A stretch of 5,301 bases of DNA from an uncultured Oscillospiraceae bacterium (GTDB lineage Bacteria > Bacillota > Clostridia > Oscillospirales > Oscillospiraceae). The stretch is from contig CAADUV010000166.1 of NCBI GenBank assembly GCA_900752305.1, positions 1-5,301 on the forward strand. The letters run 5' to 3'. The notes under the pieces are model-generated. The model worked only from the letters and a program-made list of their open reading frames with translations. It ran no database searches and was not told the DNA's origin. Shown here one piece after another: positions 1 to 5,301 of this stretch; position 1 is the first letter of the stretch; every line of letters starts with the position of its first letter. The translations under genes and the position numbers were made by a program.

Positions 1-2
1 AA

Positions 3-788
3 ACAAGAAAGGGGGGGAGCCGTGGGGGTGAAAGGCGGAGGGATAGGCGGCGGAGCGATCCCGGCGGGTGGAGCCGCAAAGAGGCCAAGGAGCTGATCCG
101 GAAGGGGCAGGTGCTGGTGAACGGAAAAACAGTGCGGAAACCAGAGGAGAAGGCAGATCCAGAGCAGGCGCAAGTGACCGTCTGCGGAGAAGTCGTTCCC
201 TGGCAGGCAAAGTGCTACCTTCTGCTGCACAAGCCAGCCGGCGTCCTCACTGCCACCGAAGATCGGCGGCAAAAAACCGTGCTGGAACTGCTTCCACAGC
301 CCTATCGCAAGCAGGGTGTGGCTCCTGTGGGACGGCTGGACAAGGACACCACCGGTCTGCTGCTGCTCACCAACGATGGCGCCTTGACCCATCAGCTTAT
401 CAGCCCCAAATACCATGTGCCCAAGGTGTACCTGGCAGAGATCAACGGGACGGTGGATGACGCCGATGCAGCCGCGTTCGCCCAGGGGATGACCTTGGAG
501 GATGGGACCGTGTGTCTGCCAGCAGAACTGGAGCCGCTGGGGGCAGGGCGGTGTCAGGTGACCCTGTACGAGGGGAAATACCATCAGGTGAAGCGGATGC
601 TGGCCGCTCGGGGCAAGCCGGTACAGGCGCTCCATCGGCAAACATTCGGCCCGTTGTCCTTGGAACCGGAACTGCTGCCGGGACAGTGCCGCTTGCTGAC
701 GGAGGAGGAGATCTGCGCCCTCCGATGGGCTGTGCAAAAGCGGCGAGAAGGGGGAAAAAGTTTCCCAAAAGCTATTGATAATGTCTAA
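3..788 (+). CDS. rsuA: RsuA-family 16S rRNA pseudouridine synthase, 5' end incomplete or damaged
   Basis: This enzyme isomerises a specific uridine in rRNA to pseudouridine; the RsuA family acts on small-subunit rRNA (U516 in E. coli), with RluB/E/F as close relatives. Numbering from the only in-frame start, GTG at 111, the catalytic core shows LLLHKPAGVLTAT (37-49), the hallmark GRLDKDTTGLLLLTNDG with catalytic Asp77 (codon 339-341), and the C-terminal EGKYHQVKRMLAARG motif (about 154-168). GTG 111 cannot be the natural start, because it falls inside the S4 RNA-binding domain. The same frame continues upstream and encodes WSRKEAKELIRKGQ (69-110), joining LVNGK, which is classic S4 sequence. 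The frame is open to the left edge, but no ATG, GTG or TTG occurs in it before 111. Upstream codons 36-68 are strikingly Arg/Gly-rich. The gene may therefore start outside the window, be frameshifted, or contain sequence errors. The family assignment is firm; the exact target uridine is inferred. Confidence 0.88.
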   Translation, partial: TRKGGSRGGERRRDRRRSDPGGWSRKEAKELIRKGQVLVNGKTVRKPEEKADPEQAQVTVCGEVVPWQAKCYLLLHKPAGVLTATEDRRQKTVLELLPQPYRKQGVAPVGRLDKDTTGLLLLTNDGALTHQLISPKYHVPKVYLAEINGTVDDADAAAFAQGMTLEDGTVCLPAELEPLGAGRCQVTLYEGKYHQVKRMLAARGKPVQALHRQTFGPLSLEPELLPGQCRLLTEEEICALRWAVQKRREGGKSFPKAIDNV

Positions 789-803
789 AAAAATCGGTAT
801 AAT
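775..803 (+). promoter_or_regulatory. Sigma-A-type promoter for the CdaR/PucR-family regulator gene
   Basis: A TTGATA -35 box (775-780, five of six consensus bases) is followed by a 17-bp spacer and a perfect TATAAT -10 box (798-803). The predicted transcription start is near 810, which gives a leader of about 70 nt before the ATG at 879. The -35 box lies in the last codons of the upstream pseudouridine synthase gene, so the regulator has its own promoter. Box sequences and spacing are read directly; activity is inferred. Confidence 0.8.
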
Positions 804-828
804 GTATTAGATGTAGAATACCAGAATG

Positions 829-844
829 GTTCAACTGTTTGAAC
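829..844. promoter_or_regulatory. Inverted repeat GTTCAA-N4-TTGAAC in the regulator leader (candidate operator or hairpin)
   Basis: Two perfect 6-bp arms (829-834 and 839-844) are separated by CTGT. The dyad lies about 20-35 nt downstream of the predicted transcription start of the regulator gene. It could be an operator for autoregulation that blocks RNA polymerase, or a small hairpin in the leader RNA. The symmetry is seen; the function is inferred. Confidence 0.45.
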
Positions 845-849
845 ACTGT

Positions 850-862
850 GCGCCAGTGGCGC
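850..862. promoter_or_regulatory. Short palindrome GCGCCA-G-TGGCGC next to the ribosome binding site
   Basis: Two 6-bp arms (850-855, 857-862) flank a single central base, ending one base before the AAAGGAG ribosome binding site at 864-870. As DNA it is a near-perfect 13-bp palindrome, suited to a dimeric protein. As RNA it could form only a short stem with a 5-nt loop. It could affect transcription or ribosome access, but chance cannot be excluded for so short an element. Confidence 0.35.
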
Positions 863-878
863 GAAAGGAGCGAATTCC

Positions 879-1970
879 ATGTCCAACCGGCTGTTTCAGA
901 GTATCGTCTTACAGTTTAAAGAAAGTACCGACCGAATGGTCGGGGTCATTGATATGGAGGGGAATGTTATTGCCTGTACCGACCTGCCATCCATTGGCGG
1001 CCATATGCCACAGGTGCTCCCGGCGCTGAATGGAGAACGGGATGCCACTGTCACTGCTGACGGCAAGACCTTGAAATCTCTAGGGGGCTGGAGCATCCAG
1101 TTTGGCTACGCCGTCTTTGTCCAAGGCGAAGACCAGGAGGCAAGACTCATCTGTACCATGGCTGCCGTTGCCCTCAACGGGGTCAAGAGCTACTATGAGG
1201 AGAAGTACGATAAAGGCACCTTTATCAAAAATATTATCACTGACAACATCATGTTGGGTGATATCTACATCCGAGCAAAGGAATTGCAGTTGGCCTCCGA
1301 GGTATGTCGTGCTGTCTTCCTGGTGCGCGCCATCGAACCCATTGACGTCTCCCTGGTGGATGCTGTCCAGAGTCTCTTTCCTGACCGCCAAAACGACTAT
1401 GTCATCTCCTTGAACGAAAATGATGTGGTGCTGGTCAAGCAGGTTCCTGAGGGAACCGTGGCAAAGGATCTGGTCAAGATCGCCCAGCAGATCAAGGATG
1501 GCGTGGACGCCGACTTGAAGCAGAAGATCATGATCGGTATCGGCACCGTTACCGACCACATCCGTGACTTAGGCCGCATCTACAAAGAGGCGCAAATGGC
1601 CATTGAGGTGGGCAAGGTCTTTGAGACGGAGCGCTCCATCATCAATTATGACAACCTGGGCATCGGCCGCCTGATCTATCAGCTGCCAGTGACCCTATGT
1701 GAGATGTTCTTGCAGGAAGTATTCAAGAAGAATCCCATTGATGCACTGGATCAAGAGACGCTGTTCACCATCAACAAGTTTTTTGAGAACAACTTGAATG
1801 TGTCCGAGACGGCTCGAAAGCTCTTTGTCCATCGAAACACCTTGGTCTACCGTTTGGAGAAGATCAAGAAGCTCACTGGCTTGGATTTGAGAGAGTTCGA
1901 TGACGCGATCACCTTCAAGGTGGCGCTGATGGTCAAGAAATACCTGGTCTCCCGGGGCGTGAAATCCTGA
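879..1970 (+). CDS. CdaR/PucR-family transcriptional regulator
   Basis: This is a 363-residue cytoplasmic DNA-binding regulator. Residues about 1-105 form a sensor-like region; LFQSIVLQF and VIDMEGNVIACTD...IGGHM (23-43) resemble the sugar-diacid recognition domain of CdaR, where a small ligand would bind. Residues about 130-260 match the degenerate GGDEF-like middle domain of this family, with no intact GGDEF motif visible. Residues about 290-350 are the PucR-type C-terminal helix-turn-helix: NLNVSETARKLFVHRNTLVYRLEKIKKLTG-like sequence (305-334) followed by DLREFDDAITFKVAL (336-350). The ATG at 879 is supported by AAAGGAG at 864-870 with an 8-nt gap. The gene has its own promoter, two dyads in its leader and a strong terminator just after its stop, so it appears monocistronic. 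No metabolic operon lies beside it, so the ligand and targets cannot be named. It may regulate itself or distant genes. Confidence 0.88.
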   Translation: MSNRLFQSIVLQFKESTDRMVGVIDMEGNVIACTDLPSIGGHMPQVLPALNGERDATVTADGKTLKSLGGWSIQFGYAVFVQGEDQEARLICTMAAVALNGVKSYYEEKYDKGTFIKNIITDNIMLGDIYIRAKELQLASEVCRAVFLVRAIEPIDVSLVDAVQSLFPDRQNDYVISLNENDVVLVKQVPEGTVAKDLVKIAQQIKDGVDADLKQKIMIGIGTVTDHIRDLGRIYKEAQMAIEVGKVFETERSIINYDNLGIGRLIYQLPVTLCEMFLQEVFKKNPIDALDQETLFTINKFFENNLNVSETARKLFVHRNTLVYRLEKIKKLTGLDLREFDDAITFKVALMVKKYLVSRGVKS

Positions 1971-1984
1971 CTGAAAACCGAAAA

Positions 1985-2037
1985 AAGAAACCAGCCGACA
2001 GGGCGCAGCGTTTTGCTGTTCTGTCGGCTGGTTTTTT
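1985..2037. terminator. Bidirectional intrinsic terminator between convergent genes
   Basis: A perfect 12-bp GC-rich stem (ACCAGCCGACAG at 1990-2001 pairing with CTGTCGGCTGGT at 2021-2032) encloses a 19-nt loop that holds a small inner CAGC/GCTG stem (2006-2009, 2015-2018). A T run follows (2032-2037) and an A-rich run precedes it (1981-1990). It can therefore end transcripts of the + strand regulator (stop at 1970) and of the minus-strand operon (stop at 2054). Confidence 0.93.
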
Positions 2038-2053
2038 ATGCGAAACTGTCGGA

Positions 2054-2473
2054 TTATCTGTCTACCAGCATGGTTTGAAGCTCCTGCATGGCGTTGGCGT
2101 TCAAGAGCGCCAGCCCTCGTTCCTCATCCCCCAGCAGCAGGACGGACGCGCCGGGATGGAGGCGGAAGATGTCCTGGGCACGTTGGGGGAGCTGAATAGT
2201 ACCGTCCTCCTGGACGGTGACCGTACCGAAGCAGTACTTCCCCTTGGGCGGGAAGGGCAGACCGGTCTGGGTGGAGTCAAAGCGCACCAGATCGTCCAGA
2301 GAGACGTCGTAAAACTGCGCCAGCGCCAGACAGTTGCTCAGGTCGGGAGTGGTCTCGCCAGTCTCCCACTTGGCCACCGCCTGACGGGAGACGCCCAGCT
2401 CCGCCGCCACCTGTTCTTGGGTCAGGTTGTGGAGCTTGCGCAGCTGAAAGAGATTGTCGCTGAGTTTGGTCAT
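2054..2473 (-). CDS. XRE helix-turn-helix regulator with C-terminal SpoVT/AbrB-like domain
   Basis: This is a 139-residue cytoplasmic DNA-binding protein. Residues about 5-61 are an XRE/Cro helix-turn-helix: LRKLHNLTQEQVAAELGVSR (11-30), then QAVAKWETGETTPDLSNCLA (31-50) and YDVSLDDLV. After a Pro-rich linker (GLPFPPKGKY, 71-80), residues about 81-126 resemble a SpoVT/AbrB swapped-hairpin domain: GTVTVQEDGTIQLPQRAQDI, then HPGASVLLLGD and GLALL. The start is the ATG at 2473, chosen because TTAGGAGG on the minus strand (2483-2490) lies 9 nt ahead; the open frame extends further upstream, but that part overlaps the preceding gene and has no domain match. It is the second gene of a minus-strand operon, 22 nt after the acetyltransferase, and ends 22 bp short of the shared terminator stem. 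It probably controls its own operon or neighbouring genes, but the targets are unknown. The XRE assignment is firm; the AbrB assignment is by motif only. Confidence 0.88.
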   Translation of the reverse strand: MTKLSDNLFQLRKLHNLTQEQVAAELGVSRQAVAKWETGETTPDLSNCLALAQFYDVSLDDLVRFDSTQTGLPFPPKGKYCFGTVTVQEDGTIQLPQRAQDIFRLHPGASVLLLGDEERGLALLNANAMQELQTMLVDR

Positions 2474-2495
2474 GGAAAACGGCCTCCTAACCAGA

Positions 2496-3227
2496 TCATG
2501 TGTGGGGGAGCAGCCACCAGATGGGCTGCGGATGCAATTCCATGCCTGCTTTTTGCTGTAGATGCAGGGAAATGTCGTTGTCATCAAACATTTGACAGAA
2601 GGGGATGTGCCCTCGCCGCACCTCTTGCCGTATCACGTAACGCTCCAACGCCAGCCCCAGCCCGCGGCGGCGGTATTCCGGCAGAACGGTCAGCAGTCCC
2701 AGCGTTCCCTCCACGTGGGTGCCGGCAAAGCCGGCTAACTGGTCGTCCACGCAGGCGCCATAGAGCTGTCCGGTGCGGATGAGATAGGACAGCTCTTCCT
2801 CGTCCTGAATCAGGTCGTAGTGCTCCAGGACAACCGGCAAGTCCCCTAAATCCAGTGGCCAGATCTCCACCTCCGGATCCCGTGCCGGCGGCGTAAAGGA
2901 GGGCCACTGGCCTTGCAGACAGCGTTGGGTGACGCAGGGATGCAGGGCTTGGTATTGGGTCGCCGTGTATTCCTGGTGAGCGACCAGCGGGACATTGGGT
3001 TCCAGCTGTTCCAGCAGGGCAGCGCTCCGCTCCAGGGTGGCGGCGGAGCACTCATAGAGGAAGGGTCGCCCATTCCAGGGGGCGCGCAGGCGCAGCAGCA
3101 CTCCGTCCGGCTGGGCGCAGCAGATCTCTGCCAGTCCCCGATAGATGGCCTCGGTCATGTCAATGTGGAGGTGGGGGGAACGGAGAAGATAGGTCAACGC
3201 ACGAGATGTGATGTCGGTGTACTGCAT
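2496..3227 (-). CDS. GNAT-family N-acetyltransferase (FR47-like C-terminal domain)
   Basis: This is a 243-residue cytoplasmic enzyme predicted to transfer an acyl group, usually acetyl from acetyl-CoA, to an amine. The C-terminal half holds the GNAT fold: LYGACVDDQLAGFAG (155-169), then beta-4 and motif A GLLTVLPEYRRRGLGLALE (177-195), with the R-x-x-G-x-G pyrophosphate loop at 186-191, and DDNDISLHLQQKAGME (215-230), the usual helix before the last strands. The N-terminal half (1-120) lacks a clear motif and may be a degenerate second GNAT-like half, as in FR47/glycine N-acyltransferase-like proteins. The start at 3227 (MQYTDITSR) is preceded by AGGAGG on the minus strand (3233-3238) with a 5-nt gap. 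The frame opens 21 codons further upstream, but that extension runs through the promoter region and is rejected. The XRE-AbrB gene follows after 22 nt in the same operon. The substrate cannot be predicted. Confidence 0.88.
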   Translation of the reverse strand: MQYTDITSRALTYLLRSPHLHIDMTEAIYRGLAEICCAQPDGVLLRLRAPWNGRPFLYECSAATLERSAALLEQLEPNVPLVAHQEYTATQYQALHPCVTQRCLQGQWPSFTPPARDPEVEIWPLDLGDLPVVLEHYDLIQDEEELSYLIRTGQLYGACVDDQLAGFAGTHVEGTLGLLTVLPEYRRRGLGLALERYVIRQEVRRGHIPFCQMFDDNDISLHLQQKAGMELHPQPIWWLLPHT

Positions 3228-3261
3228 AAGAGCCTCCTGTCCAGTAAAACATACTAATACA

Positions 3262-3290
3262 AATGTAGCACAAAATACCATAATAAGCAA
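3262..3290 (-). promoter_or_regulatory. Possible promoter of the acetyltransferase/XRE-AbrB operon
   Basis: On the minus strand, TTGCTT (3285-3290) and TACATT (3262-3267) are separated by 17 bp, 35 nt upstream of the acetyltransferase start. Both boxes are weak. A competing candidate is an extended -10, TGGTATTTT (minus strand, 3272-3280), with no clear -35 box. A promoter must lie in this region because the genes diverge, but its exact position is uncertain. Confidence 0.35.
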
Positions 3291-3332
3291 GATACAGATG
3301 CTGTATTTGAAGAAACGGGCAAGTTATGGTAT
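3275..3332. repeat. Nested inverted repeats in the divergent intergenic region
   Basis: The outer arms are perfect 9-mers, ATACCATAA (3275-3283) and TTATGGTAT (3324-3332), 40 nt apart. Inside them sits a second perfect dyad, ATACAG-ATG-CTGTAT (3292-3306). The right outer arm overlaps the -10 box of the protease promoter, the left arm covers the probable minus-strand promoter zone, and the inner dyad abuts the protease -35 box. This is a plausible operator arrangement for divergent control, but binding is inferred. Confidence 0.5.
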
Positions 3333-3335
3333 GAT
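3307..3335 (+). promoter_or_regulatory. Promoter of the secreted S8 protease gene
   Basis: TTGAAG (-35, 3307-3312) and TATGAT (-10, 3330-3335) are separated by 17 bp, with an extended -10 TG at 3327-3328. A second -10-like TACAAT follows at 3335-3340 but lacks a matching -35 box. The leader to the ATG at 3379 would be about 37 nt and contains AGGAG at 3368-3372. Boxes are read directly; activity is inferred. Confidence 0.65.
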
Positions 3336-3378
3336 ACAATAGACCTCAAAACAAATTGCGACAGAAGAGGAGAAGTAC

Positions 3379-5301
3379 ATGAAACAAAGACGGAAGAAGG
3401 TGCTCTCTCTGCTGCTGGCAGCCGCATGCTCCCTTTCCCTGGGAAGCCAAGGCGCAGCGGCGTTCCAGCAGCAGGCGGACACCATCACAGACGGGTCAGA
3501 GCTGTCTCAGATGGTTCGGGATCACTGGGAAGAGGATTATTTCGACCAGGTGGTCATCGACCCCAAACGGGAGACGGTAACGGCGGACGGGGAAAAGACG
3601 ACCCTGGAACAATCTTTGGGGCTGCGGGACACAGAGGCGGAACAGGTCATGGATTCCGCTCAGGCGGCTCAGGACTATTTCCGGGACACCCCCTATGAGG
3701 CAGAACAGACCGAGCAGGGTACGGTGATCGTCACCGCACCCTATCAGACCAAACGACTGGTGGTCAGCACCCCCGCCCTCTCCACCACCTGTGGAGCGGA
3801 AGAGGTGCTGTACGACGCCCAGACCAGGCAGCACTACCTCCAGTACGCCACCCAGGAGGACGCCCAGGCGGCCTATGAGACCTTGTCCGACCGGTATGGG
3901 ACAGACCGGTGCTTTGTGGACCAGATCCTGGACGCGGAAGCGGTATTGCAGACCGCAGGCGAGGGGCAGACGTCCTATTCCTGGGGCGCGTCCTACATGG
4001 GCATGGACGTGCTGAAGGAGGCGGTGGAGGACAGTGACATGACCACCACCGCCACCGTGGCCGTGGTGGACACCGGCGTGGACGCCAGCCACGAATTTTT
4101 CGCCAACGGCCGTATCTCTGAACACAGCTACAGCTTCGCCAGCGACTCCCTCTCCGGCCACGACCTGACGGACGGCACCGGACACGGCACCCACGTGGCC
4201 GGCATCGTGGCAGACTGCACCCCGGACAGCGTGCAGCTGCTCATCCTGCGCATCTTCAACCGCAGCGGCCGCTCCAGCGCCACCTTGATGGCAGCAGCCA
4301 TCCACTATGCCGTGCTGCAGCGGGCGTCGGTCATCAACATCAGCGCTGGATGGGACAACGGCACTGCCAACGTCTTCGTCCGAGGCATCCTGGACCCGGC
4401 CATTTCGGCGGCGCATGAAGCGGGCATTCCGGTGGTCACCGCAGCGGGCAATAAGCGGATGAACGTGGCCAGCACCTACCCGGCCTGCCACAGCCAGACC
4501 ATTGCGGTGGCCTCCCTGGACAAGGAGGGACAATTCGCCTCCCGCAACTCCAACTACGGCAGCGGCATCGACTTTGCAGCCCCCGGCGTCAGCGTGGTCA
4601 GCGCGGCGGTGGGCGGCGGCACCTGCGCTAAGACGGGCACCTCCATGGCAGCCCCTCACGTGGCAGCGGCAGCGGCTTATGTGAAGCTGTTCCATCCGGA
4701 CTACAGCGTGGGACAGCTCTACGATGAGCTGAAGGCCTGCGCGGTGGATCTGGGAGAGAACGGAAAGGATGAGCGGTACGGCTGGGGCTGTGTGAACTTG
4801 GCCAAGTACAGCGGTCAGCTCCACCCCAAGCCCCGCACCTGCGACGACTGGGAGATCACCCTCTTCCCCACCTCCTGCGTCTATGACGGCACTGCCCAAG
4901 AGCCGGACGTGACCGTTTGGGTGGGCGAGGAAAAGGTGCCGGCACAGTACTATCGGGTATCCTATGAGAACAACGATGCTGTGGGCGAAGGCACCGTGGT
5001 GGTCACCGGCCTGGAACCCTATCAGGGGACAGTGCGGCGGAGCTTTGCCATCCAATTTGCCAAGCCCAAGATGGCCAGCCTGGAGAACAGCAAGAGCGGC
5101 GTCACCGTGACCTGGAAGAGCCTCCCCGGTGCCGCTGGCTACCTGGTGGAACGGAAGCAGGGCGACGAAGGGTGGCAGCTGGTCAGGACCGTCAAGGGCG
5201 GAAAGATCACCCGTTGGATGGATAGTTCCAGCCGCAATGGAGAACGCTACGGATATCGGGTCCGGGCGTATTCCGGCGACTACACGTCTAAAGCCTCCAC
5301 C
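3379..5301 (+). CDS. Secreted subtilisin-family (S8) serine protease with Ig-like and fibronectin-like tail, 3' partial
   Basis: The frame is open for 641 codons to the right edge with no stop, so the C-terminus lies outside the window. The ATG at 3379 has AGGAG at 3368-3372. Residues 1-28 form a signal peptide: basic MKQRRKK, hydrophobic VLSLLLAAACSLSLG, and a likely cleavage after AAA (26-28). Residues about 30-195 are a propeptide; 123-190 resemble an I9-type inhibitor/chaperone domain, with a YLQYATQEDAQAAYETLSD core. The S8 catalytic domain spans about 200-478: Asp231 in VAVVDTGVD, His269 in GTGHGTHVAG, oxyanion Asn358 in TAAGN, and Ser422 in GTSMAAPHVA. All key residues are present. Residues about 490-558 form a beta-rich Ig-like/MBG-like repeat (ITLFPTSCVYDGTAQEPDV, later YENNDAVGEGTVVVTG), and 562-641 look like a fibronectin type III domain (VTVTWKSLPGAAGYLVERK). 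The protein would act outside the cell, probably cleaving proteins or peptides; its substrate is unknown. It is divergent from the acetyltransferase operon. Confidence 0.93.
   Translation, partial: MKQRRKKVLSLLLAAACSLSLGSQGAAAFQQQADTITDGSELSQMVRDHWEEDYFDQVVIDPKRETVTADGEKTTLEQSLGLRDTEAEQVMDSAQAAQDYFRDTPYEAEQTEQGTVIVTAPYQTKRLVVSTPALSTTCGAEEVLYDAQTRQHYLQYATQEDAQAAYETLSDRYGTDRCFVDQILDAEAVLQTAGEGQTSYSWGASYMGMDVLKEAVEDSDMTTTATVAVVDTGVDASHEFFANGRISEHSYSFASDSLSGHDLTDGTGHGTHVAGIVADCTPDSVQLLILRIFNRSGRSSATLMAAAIHYAVLQRASVINISAGWDNGTANVFVRGILDPAISAAHEAGIPVVTAAGNKRMNVASTYPACHSQTIAVASLDKEGQFASRNSNYGSGIDFAAPGVSVVSAAVGGGTCAKTGTSMAAPHVAAAAAYVKLFHPDYSVGQLYDELKACAVDLGENGKDERYGWGCVNLAKYSGQLHPKPRTCDDWEITLFPTSCVYDGTAQEPDVTVWVGEEKVPAQYYRVSYENNDAVGEGTVVVTGLEPYQGTVRRSFAIQFAKPKMASLENSKSGVTVTWKSLPGAAGYLVERKQGDEGWQLVRTVKGGKITRWMDSSSRNGERYGYRVRAYSGDYTSKAST

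Noticed and set aside
826..1029. A possible leader peptide starting at 826 in the regulator's 5' leader.
   Set aside because: There is no ribosome binding site before 826, and the frame runs deep into the regulator gene with no family likeness. The AAAGGAG at 864-870 serves the ATG at 879.
1080..1559. A 159-codon minus-strand open frame inside the PucR/CdaR-type regulator.
   Set aside because: It is antisense to a well supported gene and has no recognisable domain or initiation signal.
2054..2473. An antitoxin of a toxin-antitoxin pair with the acetyltransferase as a TacT-like toxin.
   Set aside because: GNAT toxins are usually about 160-180 residues and follow a small RHH antitoxin. Here the acetyltransferase is 243 residues, comes first, and its partner is an XRE-AbrB protein. 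This cannot be excluded, but the layout does not support it.
2474..2587. N-terminal extension of the XRE-AbrB protein to an ATG at 2587.
   Set aside because: The extension would overlap the end of the acetyltransferase gene, has no domain match, and a strong AGGAGG site precedes the ATG at 2473, exactly where the helix-turn-helix begins.
2075..2782. A 235-codon + strand open frame antisense to the XRE-AbrB and acetyltransferase genes.
   Set aside because: It spans two real genes in antisense, has no ribosome binding site evidence or domain, and its composition is that of a shadow frame.
3228..3290. N-terminal extension of the acetyltransferase to 3290, giving a hydrophobic leader-like stretch.
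   Set aside because: The hydrophobic residues come from translating the AT-rich intergenic region. The AGGAGG site at 3233-3238 supports a start at 3227, and the enzyme is expected to be cytoplasmic.
3496..5055. A 519-codon open frame on the minus strand across the protease gene.
   Set aside because: It is antisense to a clearly recognisable S8 protease with an intact triad. Its translation is a low-complexity Gly/Val/His-rich product with no known domain. High-GC codon bias produces such long antisense frames.

Overview
This 5.3 kb window looks like chromosomal DNA of a gut-type Gram-positive Clostridia, probably of the Oscillospiraceae (Flavonifractor/Pseudoflavonifractor-like). The evidence is the high-GC codon choice, strong AGGAGG-type ribosome binding sites, a PucR/CdaR-type regulator, an XRE-AbrB regulator, and a secreted S8 protease with Ig-like and fibronectin-like tails. 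The taxonomic placement is inferred from gene style, not from a search.

Layout: (1) an RsuA-type rRNA pseudouridine synthase on the + strand up to 788, whose N-terminal S4 domain has no usable in-frame start in the window; (2) a near-consensus sigma-A promoter (775-803) overlapping the end of that gene, two different dyads in the following leader, and a 363-residue CdaR/PucR-family regulator (879-1970); (3) a strong hairpin terminator with A and T runs on its two sides (1985-2037), placed between convergent genes; (4) a two-gene minus-strand operon, a GNAT acetyltransferase (2496-3227) followed after 22 nt by an XRE helix-turn-helix protein fused to a SpoVT/AbrB-like domain (2054-2473); (5) a 151-nt divergent intergenic region with nested inverted repeats and promoter-like boxes; (6) a secreted subtilisin-family protease on the + strand (3379 to the window end) with an intact Asp/His/Ser triad. 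Its gene runs off the right edge.

Working together: the window contains one RNA-modification gene, one metabolite- or signal-sensing regulator, one acetyltransferase/regulator operon, and one exported protease that diverges from that operon. The shared divergent promoter region, with its symmetric elements, makes co-regulation of the acetyltransferase/XRE-AbrB operon and the protease a reasonable hypothesis. Nothing in the sequence proves it. I see no tRNA or rRNA gene, CRISPR array, insertion sequence or phage gene. I do not see convincing evidence of a wholly new system. The most notable points are the degraded-looking start of the first gene, the two-DNA-binding-domain regulator, and the palindromic architecture of both regulatory regions.
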